A stretch of DNA of 64,000 bases from Pseudomonas protegens (GCF_003363755.1 NZ_CP031396.1:5674501-5738500); one strand, 5' to 3'; numbered from the stretch's first letter, positions 35,786 to 44,824 are shown. Notes: generated by a model from the letters alone, not told the origin. Program-made: numbers and translations.

Positions 35786-37180
35786 ATGGCTGTCTACAAC
35801 TACGACGTAGTGGTGCTGGGCTCGGGCCCCGCTGGAGAAGGTGCGGCAATGAACGCCGCGAAAGCAGGACGCAAAGTGGCGATGGTCGATAGCCGTCGCC
35901 AGGTCGGCGGCAACTGCACCCACCTGGGTACCATTCCGTCCAAGGCCCTGCGTCACTCGGTCCGGCAGATCATGCAGTTCAACACCAATCCGATGTTCCG
36001 GGCCATTGGCGAGCCGCGCTGGTTCTCCTTCCCGGACGTGCTCAAGAGCGCCGAGAAGGTCATCTCCAAGCAAGTGGCTTCGCGCACCGGCTACTATGCC
36101 CGCAATCGGGTCGACGTGTTCTTCGGCACTGGCAGCTTCGCCGACGAGCAGACCGTGGAAGTGGTTTGCGCCAATGGCGTGGTGGAAAAACTGGTAGCCA
36201 AGCACATCATCATCGCTACCGGTTCGCGTCCTTATCGCCCGGCGGACATCGATTTCAGTCACCCGCGTATCTACGATAGCGACACCATCCTCAGCCTTGG
36301 CCACACCCCGCGCAAACTCATCGTTTACGGCGCCGGGGTCATTGGTTGCGAATACGCCTCGATCTTCAGTGGTCTTGGGGTGTTGGTGGAACTGGTGGAC
36401 AACCGCGGCCAGTTGCTCAGCTTCCTGGACTCGGAGATTTCCCAGGCCCTGAGCTACCACTTCAGCAACAACAACATCACCGTGCGCCACAACGAGGAAT
36501 ACGACCGCGTTGAAGGTGTGGACAACGGGGTGATCCTGCACTTGAAATCCGGCAAGAAGATCAAGGCCGACGCCTTGCTCTGGTGCAACGGCCGGACCGG
36601 CAACACCGACAAGCTGGGCATGGAGAATATCGGGGTCAAGGTCAACAGCCGCGGCCAGATCGAAGTCGACGAGAACTACCGCACCTGTGTGCCGAACATC
36701 TACGGTGCCGGTGACGTGATCGGCTGGCCAAGCCTGGCCAGTGCCGCCCATGACCAGGGACGCTCGGCCGCCGGCAGCATCGTCGACAATGGCAGCTGGC
36801 GCTTCGTCAACGATGTACCGACCGGGATCTACACCATTCCGGAGATCAGCTCGATCGGCAAGAACGAGCAGGAGCTGACCCAGGCCAAGGTGCCTTACGA
36901 AGTGGGCAAGGCGTTCTTCAAGGGCATGGCCCGTGCGCAGATCGCCGGCGAGCCGCAAGGCATGCTGAAGATCCTGTTCCATCGGGAAACCCTGGAGGTC
37001 CTCGGCGTGCATTGCTTCGGTTACCAGGCTTCGGAAATCGTCCACATTGGTCAGGCGATCATGAGCCAGCCGGGTGAGCACAACACCCTGAAGTACTTCG
37101 TCAACACCACCTTCAACTACCCGACCATGGCCGAAGCCTATCGGGTAGCAGCGTACGACGGCCTCAACCGGCTTTTTTGA
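35786..37180 (+). CDS. sthA: soluble pyridine nucleotide transhydrogenase
   Basis: Cytoplasmic flavoprotein that passes electrons from NADPH to NAD+, balancing redox pools. The 464-residue product has the FAD motif VVLGSGPAGEGAA near residue 10, the modified redox site GGNCTHLGTIPSKALR in which the second active cysteine of lipoamide dehydrogenases is replaced by Thr, and the NAD(P) motif IVYGAGVIGCEYA near 178. The FAD-binding VPNIYGAGDVIGWPSLASAA and the dimerisation domain follow. GAGGAG lies upstream of ATG 35786. The 200 bases before it hold no recognisable gene. Confidence 0.96.
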   Translation: MAVYNYDVVVLGSGPAGEGAAMNAAKAGRKVAMVDSRRQVGGNCTHLGTIPSKALRHSVRQIMQFNTNPMFRAIGEPRWFSFPDVLKSAEKVISKQVASRTGYYARNRVDVFFGTGSFADEQTVEVVCANGVVEKLVAKHIIIATGSRPYRPADIDFSHPRIYDSDTILSLGHTPRKLIVYGAGVIGCEYASIFSGLGVLVELVDNRGQLLSFLDSEISQALSYHFSNNNITVRHNEEYDRVEGVDNGVILHLKSGKKIKADALLWCNGRTGNTDKLGMENIGVKVNSRGQIEVDENYRTCVPNIYGAGDVIGWPSLASAAHDQGRSAAGSIVDNGSWRFVNDVPTGIYTIPEISSIGKNEQELTQAKVPYEVGKAFFKGMARAQIAGEPQGMLKILFHRETLEVLGVHCFGYQASEIVHIGQAIMSQPGEHNTLKYFVNTTFNYPTMAEAYRVAAYDGLNRLF

Positions 37181-37183
37181 GCG

Positions 37184-37213
37184 GCTCCGGCCGGTGGCCT
37201 GAGCCGGCCGGGG
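37184..37213. terminator. hairpin between convergent sthA and glycerophosphodiesterase genes
   Basis: Two copies of the self-complementary CCGGCCGG (37187-37194 and 37204-37211) can pair around a nine-base loop. There is no T-run after it on the plus strand; on the minus strand it follows none either. Confidence 0.5.
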
Positions 37214-37222
37214 AGACCGATT

Positions 37223-37945
37223 TCAGTAATTCTCGAGGGTGGCGCTGGCCAAACCGGGAAAGTCTGTAATCAGGCTATCTACGCCGAAGTCGGCGAGCCT
37301 GCGCATCAGCGCGGGCTCGTTGACCGTCCACACTGACACATGCAAGCCCTGACGCTGCGCCCTTTGCAGTCGCTCCGGGGTGCACAGGGTCCAGTTCAGC
37401 GCAAGAATCTCGCAGCCATAGCTCTGGGCGACCTTCAAGGGGTCGAGCCAGGCGTATTCGGCTACCAGTCCGCGAGACAGGTCCGGGGTCAGTTCGACCG
37501 CCGCTTTCAGCACTTCCCGCGAGCTTGAGGTCACGGTGACCTTGTCCAGCAGGCCGAAGCGTTGGGCCATTTCCCGAATCGCCAGCACTGTCGTAGCGGC
37601 GCGGGTGCGTGAGGCGCTCTTGACTTCCAGCTGCCAGTGCTCGAAGTCGCATTTCTCGAACAGCTCTTCCAGGCGCGGAATAGGGCAGGGGCTGACCCAG
37701 CCCGGGCCGCCTTTGCGTGCGTCGTAGGTCACCAGTTCGGCGGCGGAATGCTCCACCACCTTGCCGCGCCGGTCAGTGGTGCGCTTGAGGGTCGGGTCGT
37801 GAATCACCATCAGCTCGCCGTCCATGGACAGGTGCAGGTCGAGCTCGCAGCGGCGCACGCCGTGCTTGAGACATTCCTGAAAGCTGGTCAGGGTGTTTTC
37901 CGGTGCTTCGCCTTTAGCGCCGCGATGGCCATAGATCAGGGTCAC
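37223..37945 (-). CDS. glycerophosphodiester phosphodiesterase
   Basis: Cytoplasmic GlpQ/UgpQ-type enzyme that hydrolyses glycerophosphodiesters from phospholipid turnover to glycerol-3-phosphate and an alcohol. The 240-residue product starts VTLIYGHRGAKGEAPENTLTSF, containing the catalytic HRG and the metal-binding E-N-T block, followed by ELDLHLSMDGELMVIHDPTLKRTTD with the ExD and HD motifs, and C-terminal VWTVNEPALMRRLADFGVDSLITDFPG. No signal peptide is present, so it is the intracellular UgpQ type. GTG 37945 is chosen for its AAGGAGC site; the open frame extends to 37999. Confidence 0.92.
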   Translation of the reverse strand: MTLIYGHRGAKGEAPENTLTSFQECLKHGVRRCELDLHLSMDGELMVIHDPTLKRTTDRRGKVVEHSAAELVTYDARKGGPGWVSPCPIPRLEELFEKCDFEHWQLEVKSASRTRAATTVLAIREMAQRFGLLDKVTVTSSSREVLKAAVELTPDLSRGLVAEYAWLDPLKVAQSYGCEILALNWTLCTPERLQRAQRQGLHVSVWTVNEPALMRRLADFGVDSLITDFPGLASATLENY

Positions 37946-37995
37946 AATTGCTCCTTCACGGATGTTGTTCCTTAAGAGGGGGGCAGGCTTGCGGC

Positions 37996-38583
37996 TCAAC
38001 CAGCGGCGGGGTCTGTCTGGTCCCGGGCCATGCGGCGTTGCTGAGCCTGTTTTTGCAGGATGTAGCGCGCCAGCAGTTGGCGCTGGGCATCGGTCAATGC
38101 TTCGAATTCGGTGCCGATCTCGAAGGTGCCGAAGCTCTGTGGCTCACAGTGGATGACCCTGGCTCGCAGCAGCAGGCCCAGGGCTTGCGGCATCAACAGC
38201 AGTTTCACCGCCAAGTGGCTGCCGCTGGGATAGCTCAGATGGTGGTTGAACTCGATGCCGCCTTCGGAAAGGGTGACCCGCTGCGGCTCGCCGAACTTGC
38301 CGAACACGGTCTGCGCCACCACTTGGCTGAGCAGGTCGATGCGTTTGTTCATGGCCTTGAGGTAGCTGGCCAGGGTGCGATCGCGCTCGCTGACCTGGCG
38401 CAGCAGGTGCTGTGATTCGAATTCGCTCAGGTGCAGTTCGCTGAGTAGATTGAACAGCGGAGACTCATCCTGCAACACTTCCTTGCTCGCCGCGTCGTGG
38501 GCGGACAAGGGGCTAATTTCCAGTGCGATCGTGTCCTCGATACGGTAGTATTCGCGGCGATCTTCTTCATCTAATGTCGACAT
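37996..38583 (-). CDS. PilZ domain protein with divergent second motif
   Basis: Probable c-di-GMP effector of 195 residues. Residues 8-16 contain the PilZ motif RxxxR as RREYYRIED, and the later part TLSEGGIEFNHH (about residue 103) is where the D/NxSxxG motif should be; it reads LSEGGI, so the aspartate/asparagine is not conserved. A helical insertion (residues about 35-95, HLSEFESQHLLRQVSERDRTLASYLKAMN) separates the two motifs, giving a longer protein than the canonical about 100 residues. It is 50 bases upstream of the glycerophosphodiesterase on the same strand and divergent from lolC. Binding of c-di-GMP is uncertain. Confidence 0.82.
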   Translation of the reverse strand: MSTLDEEDRREYYRIEDTIALEISPLSAHDAASKEVLQDESPLFNLLSELHLSEFESQHLLRQVSERDRTLASYLKAMNKRIDLLSQVVAQTVFGKFGEPQRVTLSEGGIEFNHHLSYPSGSHLAVKLLLMPQALGLLLRARVIHCEPQSFGTFEIGTEFEALTDAQRQLLARYILQKQAQQRRMARDQTDPAAG

Positions 38584-38677
38584 GGCGAACCCATGGTAGA
38601 GGCAGTGGTCTGAGTGTAAAGCTGCTTACCAGGCCCCGCCACAAGGACGTCTTCTTTTCCTCTGCACAAGCCCCGAC

Positions 38678-39928
38678 ATGTTCAGACCTCTGTTTGCTTT
38701 TATCGGCACGCGTTACACCCGTGCAAAGCGTCGCAATCATTTTGTGTCATTCATTTCCCTGACCTCGATGATCGGACTCGCCCTTGGCGTGATCGTGATG
38801 ATCGTGGTGCTGTCGGTGATGAATGGCTTCGATCATGAAATGCGCACCCGCGTGCTGGGCATGGTGCCCCACGCCACCATCGAATCCGGTGAACCCATCA
38901 GTGACTGGCAAAGCCTGGCCGACAAGGTCAAGCAGAACCCGAAAGTCCTGGCGGTGGCGCCATTCACCCAGATGCAGGGCCTGCTGACCAACAACGGCCA
39001 GGTGCAGAAGGTGCTGCTCAACGCCATAGATCCTGGCAAAGAGCGGCAGGTGTCGATCATCGACCATTTCATGCAGCAGGGGCAGCTGGACGCGCTGGCG
39101 CCCGGTAGCTTCGGTATCGTCATCGGCGATAAGGCGGCCGCCAAGCTGGGGGTTGGCCTGGGGGACAAGCTGACCTTCGTTGCCCCGGAAGTCACGGTGA
39201 CCCCGGCCGGCATGTTCCCGCGGATGAAGCGCTTTACCGTGGTGGGCATCTTTCATGTCGGCGCCGGCGAGATCGACGGCTACCTGGGCCTGACCAACCT
39301 GGAAGACCTGGGCCGCTTGCACCGCTGGAAGCCGGATCAGGTCCAGGGCCTGCGGCTGAAGTTCGACGACCTGTTCCAGGCCCCGCGCACCGCTTGGGAA
39401 ATCGCTCAGCAGTTGGGCGAGAACCACTTCTACGCCCGTGACTGGACCCGTACTCACGGCAACCTGTACCAGGCCATCCGCATGGAAAAAGCCATGATCG
39501 GCCTGCTCTTGCTGCTGATCGTCGCGGTCGCTGCATTCAACATCATCTCGACCCTGGTGATGGTGGTGAACGACAAAAAGGGCGACATCGCTATTCTGCG
39601 CACCCTGGGCGCTACGCCGGGCACCATCATGGCGATCTTCATGGTCCAGGGCACGGTGATCGGTGTGGTCGGCACCTTGATCGGTGCGGTGCTGGGGATG
39701 CTCGCAGCCTTGAATGTCAGTGCTGCGATCTCCGCCCTTGAAGGTCTGATCGGCCATAAATTCCTGAATGCCGACGTGTATTTCATCGACTACCTGCCGT
39801 CGCAACTGATGGCCGAGGACGTGTTGATGGTCTGCGGCGCGGCATTGGTCCTGAGTTTCCTCGCCACCCTGTATCCAGCCTGGCGTGCGGCGCGCACCCA
39901 GCCTGCGGAGGCGCTACGTTATGAGTGA
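38678..39928 (+). CDS. lolC: lipoprotein-releasing ABC transporter permease LolC
   Basis: Membrane subunit of LolCDE, which extracts outer-membrane lipoproteins from the inner membrane and hands them to LolA. The 416-residue product starts MFRPLFAFIGTRYTRAKRRNHFVSF (first helix and amphipathic segment), has a periplasmic domain of about 200 residues, and three C-terminal FtsX-type helices with IILSTLVMVVNDKKGDIAILRTLGATP-like sequence. It is the first gene of lolCDE; its stop overlaps the first possible start of lolD. LolC/LolE naming follows position and recall of the Pseudomonas order. Confidence 0.93.
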   Translation: MFRPLFAFIGTRYTRAKRRNHFVSFISLTSMIGLALGVIVMIVVLSVMNGFDHEMRTRVLGMVPHATIESGEPISDWQSLADKVKQNPKVLAVAPFTQMQGLLTNNGQVQKVLLNAIDPGKERQVSIIDHFMQQGQLDALAPGSFGIVIGDKAAAKLGVGLGDKLTFVAPEVTVTPAGMFPRMKRFTVVGIFHVGAGEIDGYLGLTNLEDLGRLHRWKPDQVQGLRLKFDDLFQAPRTAWEIAQQLGENHFYARDWTRTHGNLYQAIRMEKAMIGLLLLLIVAVAAFNIISTLVMVVNDKKGDIAILRTLGATPGTIMAIFMVQGTVIGVVGTLIGAVLGMLAALNVSAAISALEGLIGHKFLNADVYFIDYLPSQLMAEDVLMVCGAALVLSFLATLYPAWRAARTQPAEALRYE

Positions 39929-39935
39929 GTTGGGC

Positions 39936-40619
39936 ATGAGTGAAAAAGCAATCCTGAGCTGCCGTGACCTGGGCAAGTCCTACGAGGAAGGTCCGGAATC
40001 GGTGGTGGTCCTGTCCGGCCTGCAACTGGAGCTGCATCCGGGGGAGCGAGTGGCCATCGTCGGTACGTCGGGCTCCGGCAAGAGTACCTTGCTCAACTTG
40101 CTGGGCGGCCTGGATACGCCCTCCAAGGGCAGCGTCTGGCTGGCCGGCGAAGAACTCTCGGCACTGGGTGAGAAGGCTCGCGGTCAACTGCGCAATCGCG
40201 CCCTGGGCTTCGTCTACCAGTTCCACCACCTGCTGCCGGAGTTCACCGCACTGGAGAACGTCTGCATGCCGCTGCTGATCGGCCGTACGCCGATTCCTGA
40301 AGCCCGTCAGCGTGCTACTGCGCTGCTGGAGCGGGTCGGCCTGGGTCATCGCCTGGAGCACAAGCCGGCCGAACTGTCCGGCGGTGAGCGTCAGCGGGTA
40401 GCCATCGCCCGGGCCCTGGTGAACCAGCCGGGGCTGGTGATGCTCGACGAGCCCACCGGCAACCTCGACTCGCACACGGCCCAGGGCATTCAGGACCTGA
40501 TGCTGGAACTCAGCACTTCGATGCGTACCGCCTTCCTGGTGGTGACGCACGATATGAACCTGGCCCGGCAGATGGATCGCGTACTGCACCTGCAAGAAGG
40601 TCACCTGGTCGCCATCTGA
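39936..40619 (+). CDS. lolD: lipoprotein-releasing ABC transporter ATPase LolD
   Basis: ATPase of LolCDE. The 227-residue product has Walker A GTSGSGKST near residue 44, signature LSGGERQRVAIARALV near 147, Walker B LVMLDEPTGNLD and the switch VTHD. The Lol-family motif is seen in ALGFVYQFHHLLPEFTALENV. ATG 39936 (MSEKAIL) fits the family start and length; ATG 39921, in frame and overlapping the lolC stop, would add five residues and is possible. It sits between the two permease genes. Confidence 0.94.
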   Translation: MSEKAILSCRDLGKSYEEGPESVVVLSGLQLELHPGERVAIVGTSGSGKSTLLNLLGGLDTPSKGSVWLAGEELSALGEKARGQLRNRALGFVYQFHHLLPEFTALENVCMPLLIGRTPIPEARQRATALLERVGLGHRLEHKPAELSGGERQRVAIARALVNQPGLVMLDEPTGNLDSHTAQGIQDLMLELSTSMRTAFLVVTHDMNLARQMDRVLHLQEGHLVAI

Positions 40620-40690
40620 TGCGGCCGCACGCGGTGTCGGCGGCTGGCCCGTTGACACCGGGTCATTAATTTTTCCAGGGTGCCTTGCCC

Positions 40691-41935
40691 ATGTTCAGAC
40701 CCTTATCGATCTTTATCGGCGCGCGCTACACCCGCGCCAAGCGGCGCAATCGTTTTGTCTCGTTCATTTCCATGACCTCGATGATCGGCCTCGCCCTGGG
40801 CGTATTGGCGATGATCGTGGTGCTGTCGGTGATGAACGGCTTCCAGCGGGAAATGAGCTCGCGCATCCTTGGTATGGTGCCCCACGCCACCATCGTCGGG
40901 GTCAAGCCCATTGATGACTGGCAGCCAGTGGCCGCAGCGGCCCTGAAGAACCCGGAAGTCACTGCGGCGGTGCCCTTCACCGAGATGGAGGGCATGCTCT
41001 CCTACAAGGGGGCGATGCAACCGATCCAGATCAGCGGTATCGACCCGGCCCAGGAGGGCAAGGTGTCCATCGTCGCCCAGCATATTGTCCAGGGCAGCCT
41101 GCAAGACCTGAAACCCGGCGAGTTCGGTGTGGTGATCGGTGAGATCACCGCTCGGCGTTTCCGCTTGAATGTAGGCGACAAGCTGACCCTGATCGTGCCT
41201 GAAGTGAGCACGGCCCCAGGGGGTATCACCCCGCGTATGCAGCGCCTGAACGTGGTGGGGGTGTTCAAGGTGGGCGCCGAGCTGGATGGCTCCATGGGCC
41301 TGATCCATATGGCCGACGCCGCAGAGATGCAGCGCTGGCAGCCCAATCAGGTGCAGAGCGTGCGCCTGGCGGTCAAGGATCTGTATGCCGCGCCACAGGT
41401 GGCGGTGGATATCGCCAAGGGGCTGGGTGCGGACTTCCGCGCCGATGACTGGACCCACACCCAGGGCAGCCTGTTCAGCGCAATGAAGATGGAAAAGACC
41501 ATGATCGGCCTGTTGCTGCTGATGATCGTCGCGGTGGCGGCGTTCAACATCATCGCCACCCTGATCATGGTGGTGAACGACAAGGGCGCGGACATCGCAA
41601 TCCTGCGCACTATCGGCGCCACGCCGCGGCAGATCATGGCGATCTTCATGGTCCAGGGCACGGTGATCGGGATTGTCGGCACCCTGATCGGCGGGGTGCT
41701 AGGGGTCATTGCGGCGTTGAACGTGAGCGAGCTGGTGGGCTGGCTGGAGCGGATCAGCGGTCAGCAGATTTTCAGTTCGGATGTGTACTTTGTCAGCAAC
41801 CTGCCTTCCGAACTGCAGGGTGGGGATGTGGCGCTGATTTGTAGCGCTGGGTTCATCCTCAGCTTCCTGGCCACTGTGTATCCGGCCTGGCGCGCATCCA
41901 AGGTCGAGCCGGCTCACGCTTTGCGGTATTCCTGA
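40691..41935 (+). CDS. lolE: lipoprotein-releasing ABC transporter permease LolE
   Basis: Second permease of LolCDE, 414 residues, clearly paralogous to LolC: it opens MFRPLSIFIGARYTRAKRRNRFVSF, has the same MTSMIGLALGVLAMIVVLSVMNGF-type first helix, a periplasmic domain, and three C-terminal helices ending WRASKVEPAHALRYS. In LolCDE the LolE side binds the incoming lipoprotein. It follows lolD by 71 bases that may carry its own ribosome site (CAGGG). A REP doublet lies directly behind the gene. Confidence 0.93.
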   Translation: MFRPLSIFIGARYTRAKRRNRFVSFISMTSMIGLALGVLAMIVVLSVMNGFQREMSSRILGMVPHATIVGVKPIDDWQPVAAAALKNPEVTAAVPFTEMEGMLSYKGAMQPIQISGIDPAQEGKVSIVAQHIVQGSLQDLKPGEFGVVIGEITARRFRLNVGDKLTLIVPEVSTAPGGITPRMQRLNVVGVFKVGAELDGSMGLIHMADAAEMQRWQPNQVQSVRLAVKDLYAAPQVAVDIAKGLGADFRADDWTHTQGSLFSAMKMEKTMIGLLLLMIVAVAAFNIIATLIMVVNDKGADIAILRTIGATPRQIMAIFMVQGTVIGIVGTLIGGVLGVIAALNVSELVGWLERISGQQIFSSDVYFVSNLPSELQGGDVALICSAGFILSFLATVYPAWRASKVEPAHALRYS

Positions 41936-41944
41936 GGTCCGCTC

Positions 41945-41997
41945 TCGCCGGCAAGCCGGCTCCTGCCTGATTGGTGAAGGAGCCGGCTTGCCGGTGA
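41945..41997. repeat. REP doublet (REPIN) behind lolE
   Basis: TCGCCGGCAAGCCGGCTCCT (41945-41964) and its reverse complement form AGGAGCCGGCTTGCCGGTGA (41978-41997) are separated by 13 bases. The pair is almost perfect and matches the core seen at 4944. Confidence 0.9.
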
Positions 41998-42005
41998 ACA
42001 GGCTC

Positions 42006-43367
42006 TCAACGCTTGCTCGGCAACTCGATCACGAAGCGTGTCCAGCCCGCTTCCGATTCGCAACGTATCCGTCCGCCATGGGCGCGAATGATCGACTGCG
42101 TGATCGCCAGTCCCAATCCTGCATGTTCACTGCTGCCCTCGCGTCGCGCCGGATCTACCCGGTAGAAACGGTCGAACAACCGCGGCAGTACCTCCCTGGC
42201 GATACCCTCTCCGCTGTTTTCGATGCTCAGGTTCAAGCCCTGTAGGCTGTCGCTGATCCGTACCTGGACCGATCCTCCAGGAGGTGTGAAGCGCAGGGCA
42301 TTGTCCAGCAGGTTGGACAATGCCCTGCGCAGCATGCTGCGATCACCGATAAAGCCGGCATGGCCTTCACGGCTCAGGCTGACGTTTGCGTCTTCCGCCA
42401 GGGGGCCATAGAACTCCAACAGCATGTCGGTTTCCTCGGCCAGCTCCAGTGCTTCGCATTTCGGGGTCAGCAGTCCATGGTCGGCCTTGGCCAGGTACAG
42501 CATGTCGTTGACCAGTTGCGCCATCCATTGCAGTTCCTCGAGGTTGCTGTGCAGGGCTTCGCGGTAGTCCTCGATCGCTCTCGGGCGGGTCAGGGTGACT
42601 TGGGTGTGGGTCAGCAGGTTCGACAGGGGCGTGCGCAACTCGTGGGCAATATCAGCGGAAAAGGCCGAAAGGCGTTGGAAGGATTCCTCAAGGCGGCCGA
42701 GCATGGCGTTGAAGCTGCTGGCCAGGTCGGCCAGTTCGACGGGCATCTGTTCCTGGGGCAGGCGCTGGGTCAGGGAACTGGCGGAGACTCCTGCGGCCAC
42801 TGCGCTCATGCGTCGCAAGGGTCGCAGGCCGCTGCGGGCGGCCCAGGCACCGAGCAGGGCAGTGGCCAGGGCCGAGAGCCCTACTGTGAACCAGATCAGG
42901 TGCTGCATGCGCTGCAGAAAGTGCTGGTGATGGGTGATATTCAGCAGCAGGGCCAGCTGTGGCGAGTCGGGTTGACCTGGCTTGAGCGGCGCGGAGTAGA
43001 TCCGGTAGGCAGCACTGTTCAGATTCAGGCTGTGCAGGCCGGCTTCGCTGGGCAAGGAGGCGGGTAGGGCAGGGGCACTGTCGAACCAGAGTCGGCCGTC
43101 ACTGCCGATAATCCGCAGGGCCAGGTCCGGTTGATGGCTCAGCTCGTCCTGCAGCCGTGCCTGATGTCGGGCAAAATCTCGGGCCTCGGTCACATCCTGC
43201 AAGACGCTGCGCAGGGCGATCAGCTTGCCGTCCAGCAGTTGCTGGTCCAGTTCGATGAAGTGGGCTTCGCTGGCGCGACTGAACAGCACCCCTGCAAATA
43301 GCGAGACCACGGCGGTGCAGGCGGCGAACAGCAGCGCCAGGCGTGCGCTGAGTGACAGGCGGCGCAT
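42006..43367 (-). CDS. heavy-metal sensor histidine kinase (CopS-like)
   Basis: Inner-membrane sensor kinase of 453 residues. A first membrane segment (LALLFAACTAVVSLFAGVLF) and a second near residue 155-175 enclose a periplasmic sensor; a HAMP region follows. The histidine box is FSADIAHELRTPLSNLL near 245, the N box SNLLDNALRFTPPGG and G boxes GEGIA and GLGLAI come after. This fits the TIGR01386 heavy-metal sensors (CopS, CusS, IrlS). It overlaps the regulator gene by one base (TGATG) and is co-transcribed with it. The neighbouring cupredoxin gene makes copper the most probable signal. Confidence 0.88.
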   Translation of the reverse strand: MRRLSLSARLALLFAACTAVVSLFAGVLFSRASEAHFIELDQQLLDGKLIALRSVLQDVTEARDFARHQARLQDELSHQPDLALRIIGSDGRLWFDSAPALPASLPSEAGLHSLNLNSAAYRIYSAPLKPGQPDSPQLALLLNITHHQHFLQRMQHLIWFTVGLSALATALLGAWAARSGLRPLRRMSAVAAGVSASSLTQRLPQEQMPVELADLASSFNAMLGRLEESFQRLSAFSADIAHELRTPLSNLLTHTQVTLTRPRAIEDYREALHSNLEELQWMAQLVNDMLYLAKADHGLLTPKCEALELAEETDMLLEFYGPLAEDANVSLSREGHAGFIGDRSMLRRALSNLLDNALRFTPPGGSVQVRISDSLQGLNLSIENSGEGIAREVLPRLFDRFYRVDPARREGSSEHAGLGLAITQSIIRAHGGRIRCESEAGWTRFVIELPSKR

Positions 43368-44047
43368 CAGGCCGGACGCTCTTCGAGCACATACCCCATG
43401 CCGCGTACGGTATGGATCAGCTTGTTCGGGTAATCGTCATCGATTTTCAGGCGCAGACGGCGGATTGCTACTTCGATGACGTTGGTGTCGCTGTCGAAGT
43501 TCATGTCCCAGACCTGGGAGGCGATCAGCGACTTGGGCAGGACTTCTCCCTGGCGTCGCAGGAGCATTTCCAGCAAGGCGAACTCCTTGGCGGTCAGATC
43601 AATGCGCTGGCCGCTGCGTTCTACCCGGCGGCGGATCAGGTCCAGTCGCAGGTCAGCCAGTTGCAGGCTGGTTTCCTGGGTCATCACGCTACCCCGGCGC
43701 AGCAGGCTGCGAACCCGTGCCAGCAGTTCGGAGAAGGCAAAGGGCTTGACCAGATAGTCGTCGGCTCCCAGTTCCAGGCCGTGGACTCGGTCCTCCACGG
43801 CGTCCCTGGCGGTGAGGAACAACACTGGGATGTCCAGGCCGGCGCTGCGTACGGCCTGGAGGATCTGCCAACCGTCGCGCCCCGGGAGCATCACGTCGAG
43901 AATCAACAGGGCGTAGTCACCGGTCAGCGCCAGGTGCTGGCCGGTATTGCCATCCGCTACCAGCTCGGCATTGAAGCCGGCTTCGCTCAAGCCTTGGCGC
44001 AGGTACTGGCCGGTTTTCGGCTGGTCTTCGACGATCAACAGTTTCAT
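43367..44047 (-). CDS. heavy-metal response regulator (CopR-like)
   Basis: OmpR-family response regulator, 226 residues: receiver domain with phosphoacceptor Asp51 in LLILDVMLPGRDGW and lysine in DYLVKPFAF near 101, followed by the winged-helix DNA-binding domain ending HTVRGMGYVLEERPA. It partners the overlapping kinase gene. The upstream divergent spacer to the cupredoxin gene contains a TGACA-N4-TGTAAT element, a fit to published CopR boxes, so it probably activates both its own operon and the cupredoxin. Confidence 0.9.
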   Translation of the reverse strand: MKLLIVEDQPKTGQYLRQGLSEAGFNAELVADGNTGQHLALTGDYALLILDVMLPGRDGWQILQAVRSAGLDIPVLFLTARDAVEDRVHGLELGADDYLVKPFAFSELLARVRSLLRRGSVMTQETSLQLADLRLDLIRRRVERSGQRIDLTAKEFALLEMLLRRQGEVLPKSLIASQVWDMNFDSDTNVIEVAIRRLRLKIDDDYPNKLIHTVRGMGYVLEERPA

Positions 44048-44111
44048 GGTGGTACTCGTGGCTTGTGTAACCCGGGCTTTATACCTTGCTGGGGGGCAGG
44101 GCAGATCAAGC

Positions 44112-44126
44112 TGACAAAGTTGTAAT
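44112..44126. promoter_or_regulatory. putative CopR box
   Basis: TGACAAAGTTGTAAT fits the pattern TGACA-N4-TGTAAT reported for Pseudomonas copper boxes. It lies 65 bases before copR and 79-93 before the cupredoxin gene, in the divergent region. Confidence 0.6.
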
Positions 44127-44204
44127 CTAGCCGTCAGCTGGCTGGCAGCGCTGGGCCGTTAGAGTTTGCCACATGCTCAATCCTGATCTTGTTGGAGCCT
44201 GATG

Positions 44205-44756
44205 ATGAATCTGCAAAACCTGTGGTTGCGACGCCGCTCGGCCCTGGGAGGCTGTCTGATGCTGTTGAGCGTACCGCTCTGGGCTTCACCGGCGGCCTCT
44301 TATGACTTCGGCCAGCCGGCCGCGGCCGCCAAGGCCACTCGGGTGGTCGAAGTGGTGATGGGCGATATGTCGTTCAATCCCAAGGTCCTGGAGATCAAGG
44401 CCGGCGAGACTGTGCGTTTTGTGTTGATCAACAAGGGGCAACTGCTCCACGAATTCAACCTGGGTAACGCGGCGATGCATGCCGAGCACCAGCAGGAAAT
44501 GCTCAAGATGCAGCAAAGCGGGATGCTCACGCCTACAGCCATGAAAACCATGGATCACGCAGCCATGGGCCACGGCTCCATGGCGGGCATGGATCACGGC
44601 ATGCAGCATGACGATCCCAACAGTGTGCTGGTGGAGCCTGGCAAGCAGGCCGACCTGACCTGGACCTTCAGCAAAAGCGGCAGCCTGGAGTTCGCCTGCA
44701 ATGTTCCCGGGCACTACCAGGCCGGTATGGTCGGCAAGCTCACCGTCAGCCCTTAA
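44205..44756 (+). CDS. periplasmic cupredoxin with Met/His-rich insert
   Basis: Secreted copper-binding protein of 183 residues. A basic start and hydrophobic core (MNLQNLWLRRRSALGGCLMLL) form a signal peptide, possibly cleaved after LWA or SPA. The cupredoxin fold has the ligand histidine in LLHEFNLG and the C-terminal cluster FACNVPGHYQAGM (Cys, His, Met). Between them lies an insert of roughly 45 residues full of Met and His (AAMGHGSMAGMDHGMQHDD). It is similar to the cupredoxin beside copRS that I recall from P. aeruginosa. ATG 44205 has GGAG seven bases upstream; ATG 44202 is also possible. Confidence 0.87.
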   Translation: MNLQNLWLRRRSALGGCLMLLSVPLWASPAASYDFGQPAAAAKATRVVEVVMGDMSFNPKVLEIKAGETVRFVLINKGQLLHEFNLGNAAMHAEHQQEMLKMQQSGMLTPTAMKTMDHAAMGHGSMAGMDHGMQHDDPNSVLVEPGKQADLTWTFSKSGSLEFACNVPGHYQAGMVGKLTVSP

Positions 44757-44824
44757 GCGTTCGGGGCTCAAAGGCGGGAGCAAAGGCTGGTAGAATCCGC
44801 TGATTCTTCAGTCAGGTTTCCGCC

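Noticed and set aside
37181..37222. GC palindromes after sthA as a REP copy
   Set aside because: They are CCGGCCGG repeats without the GCCGGCTTGCCGGC core, so they are treated as a simple intergenic hairpin.
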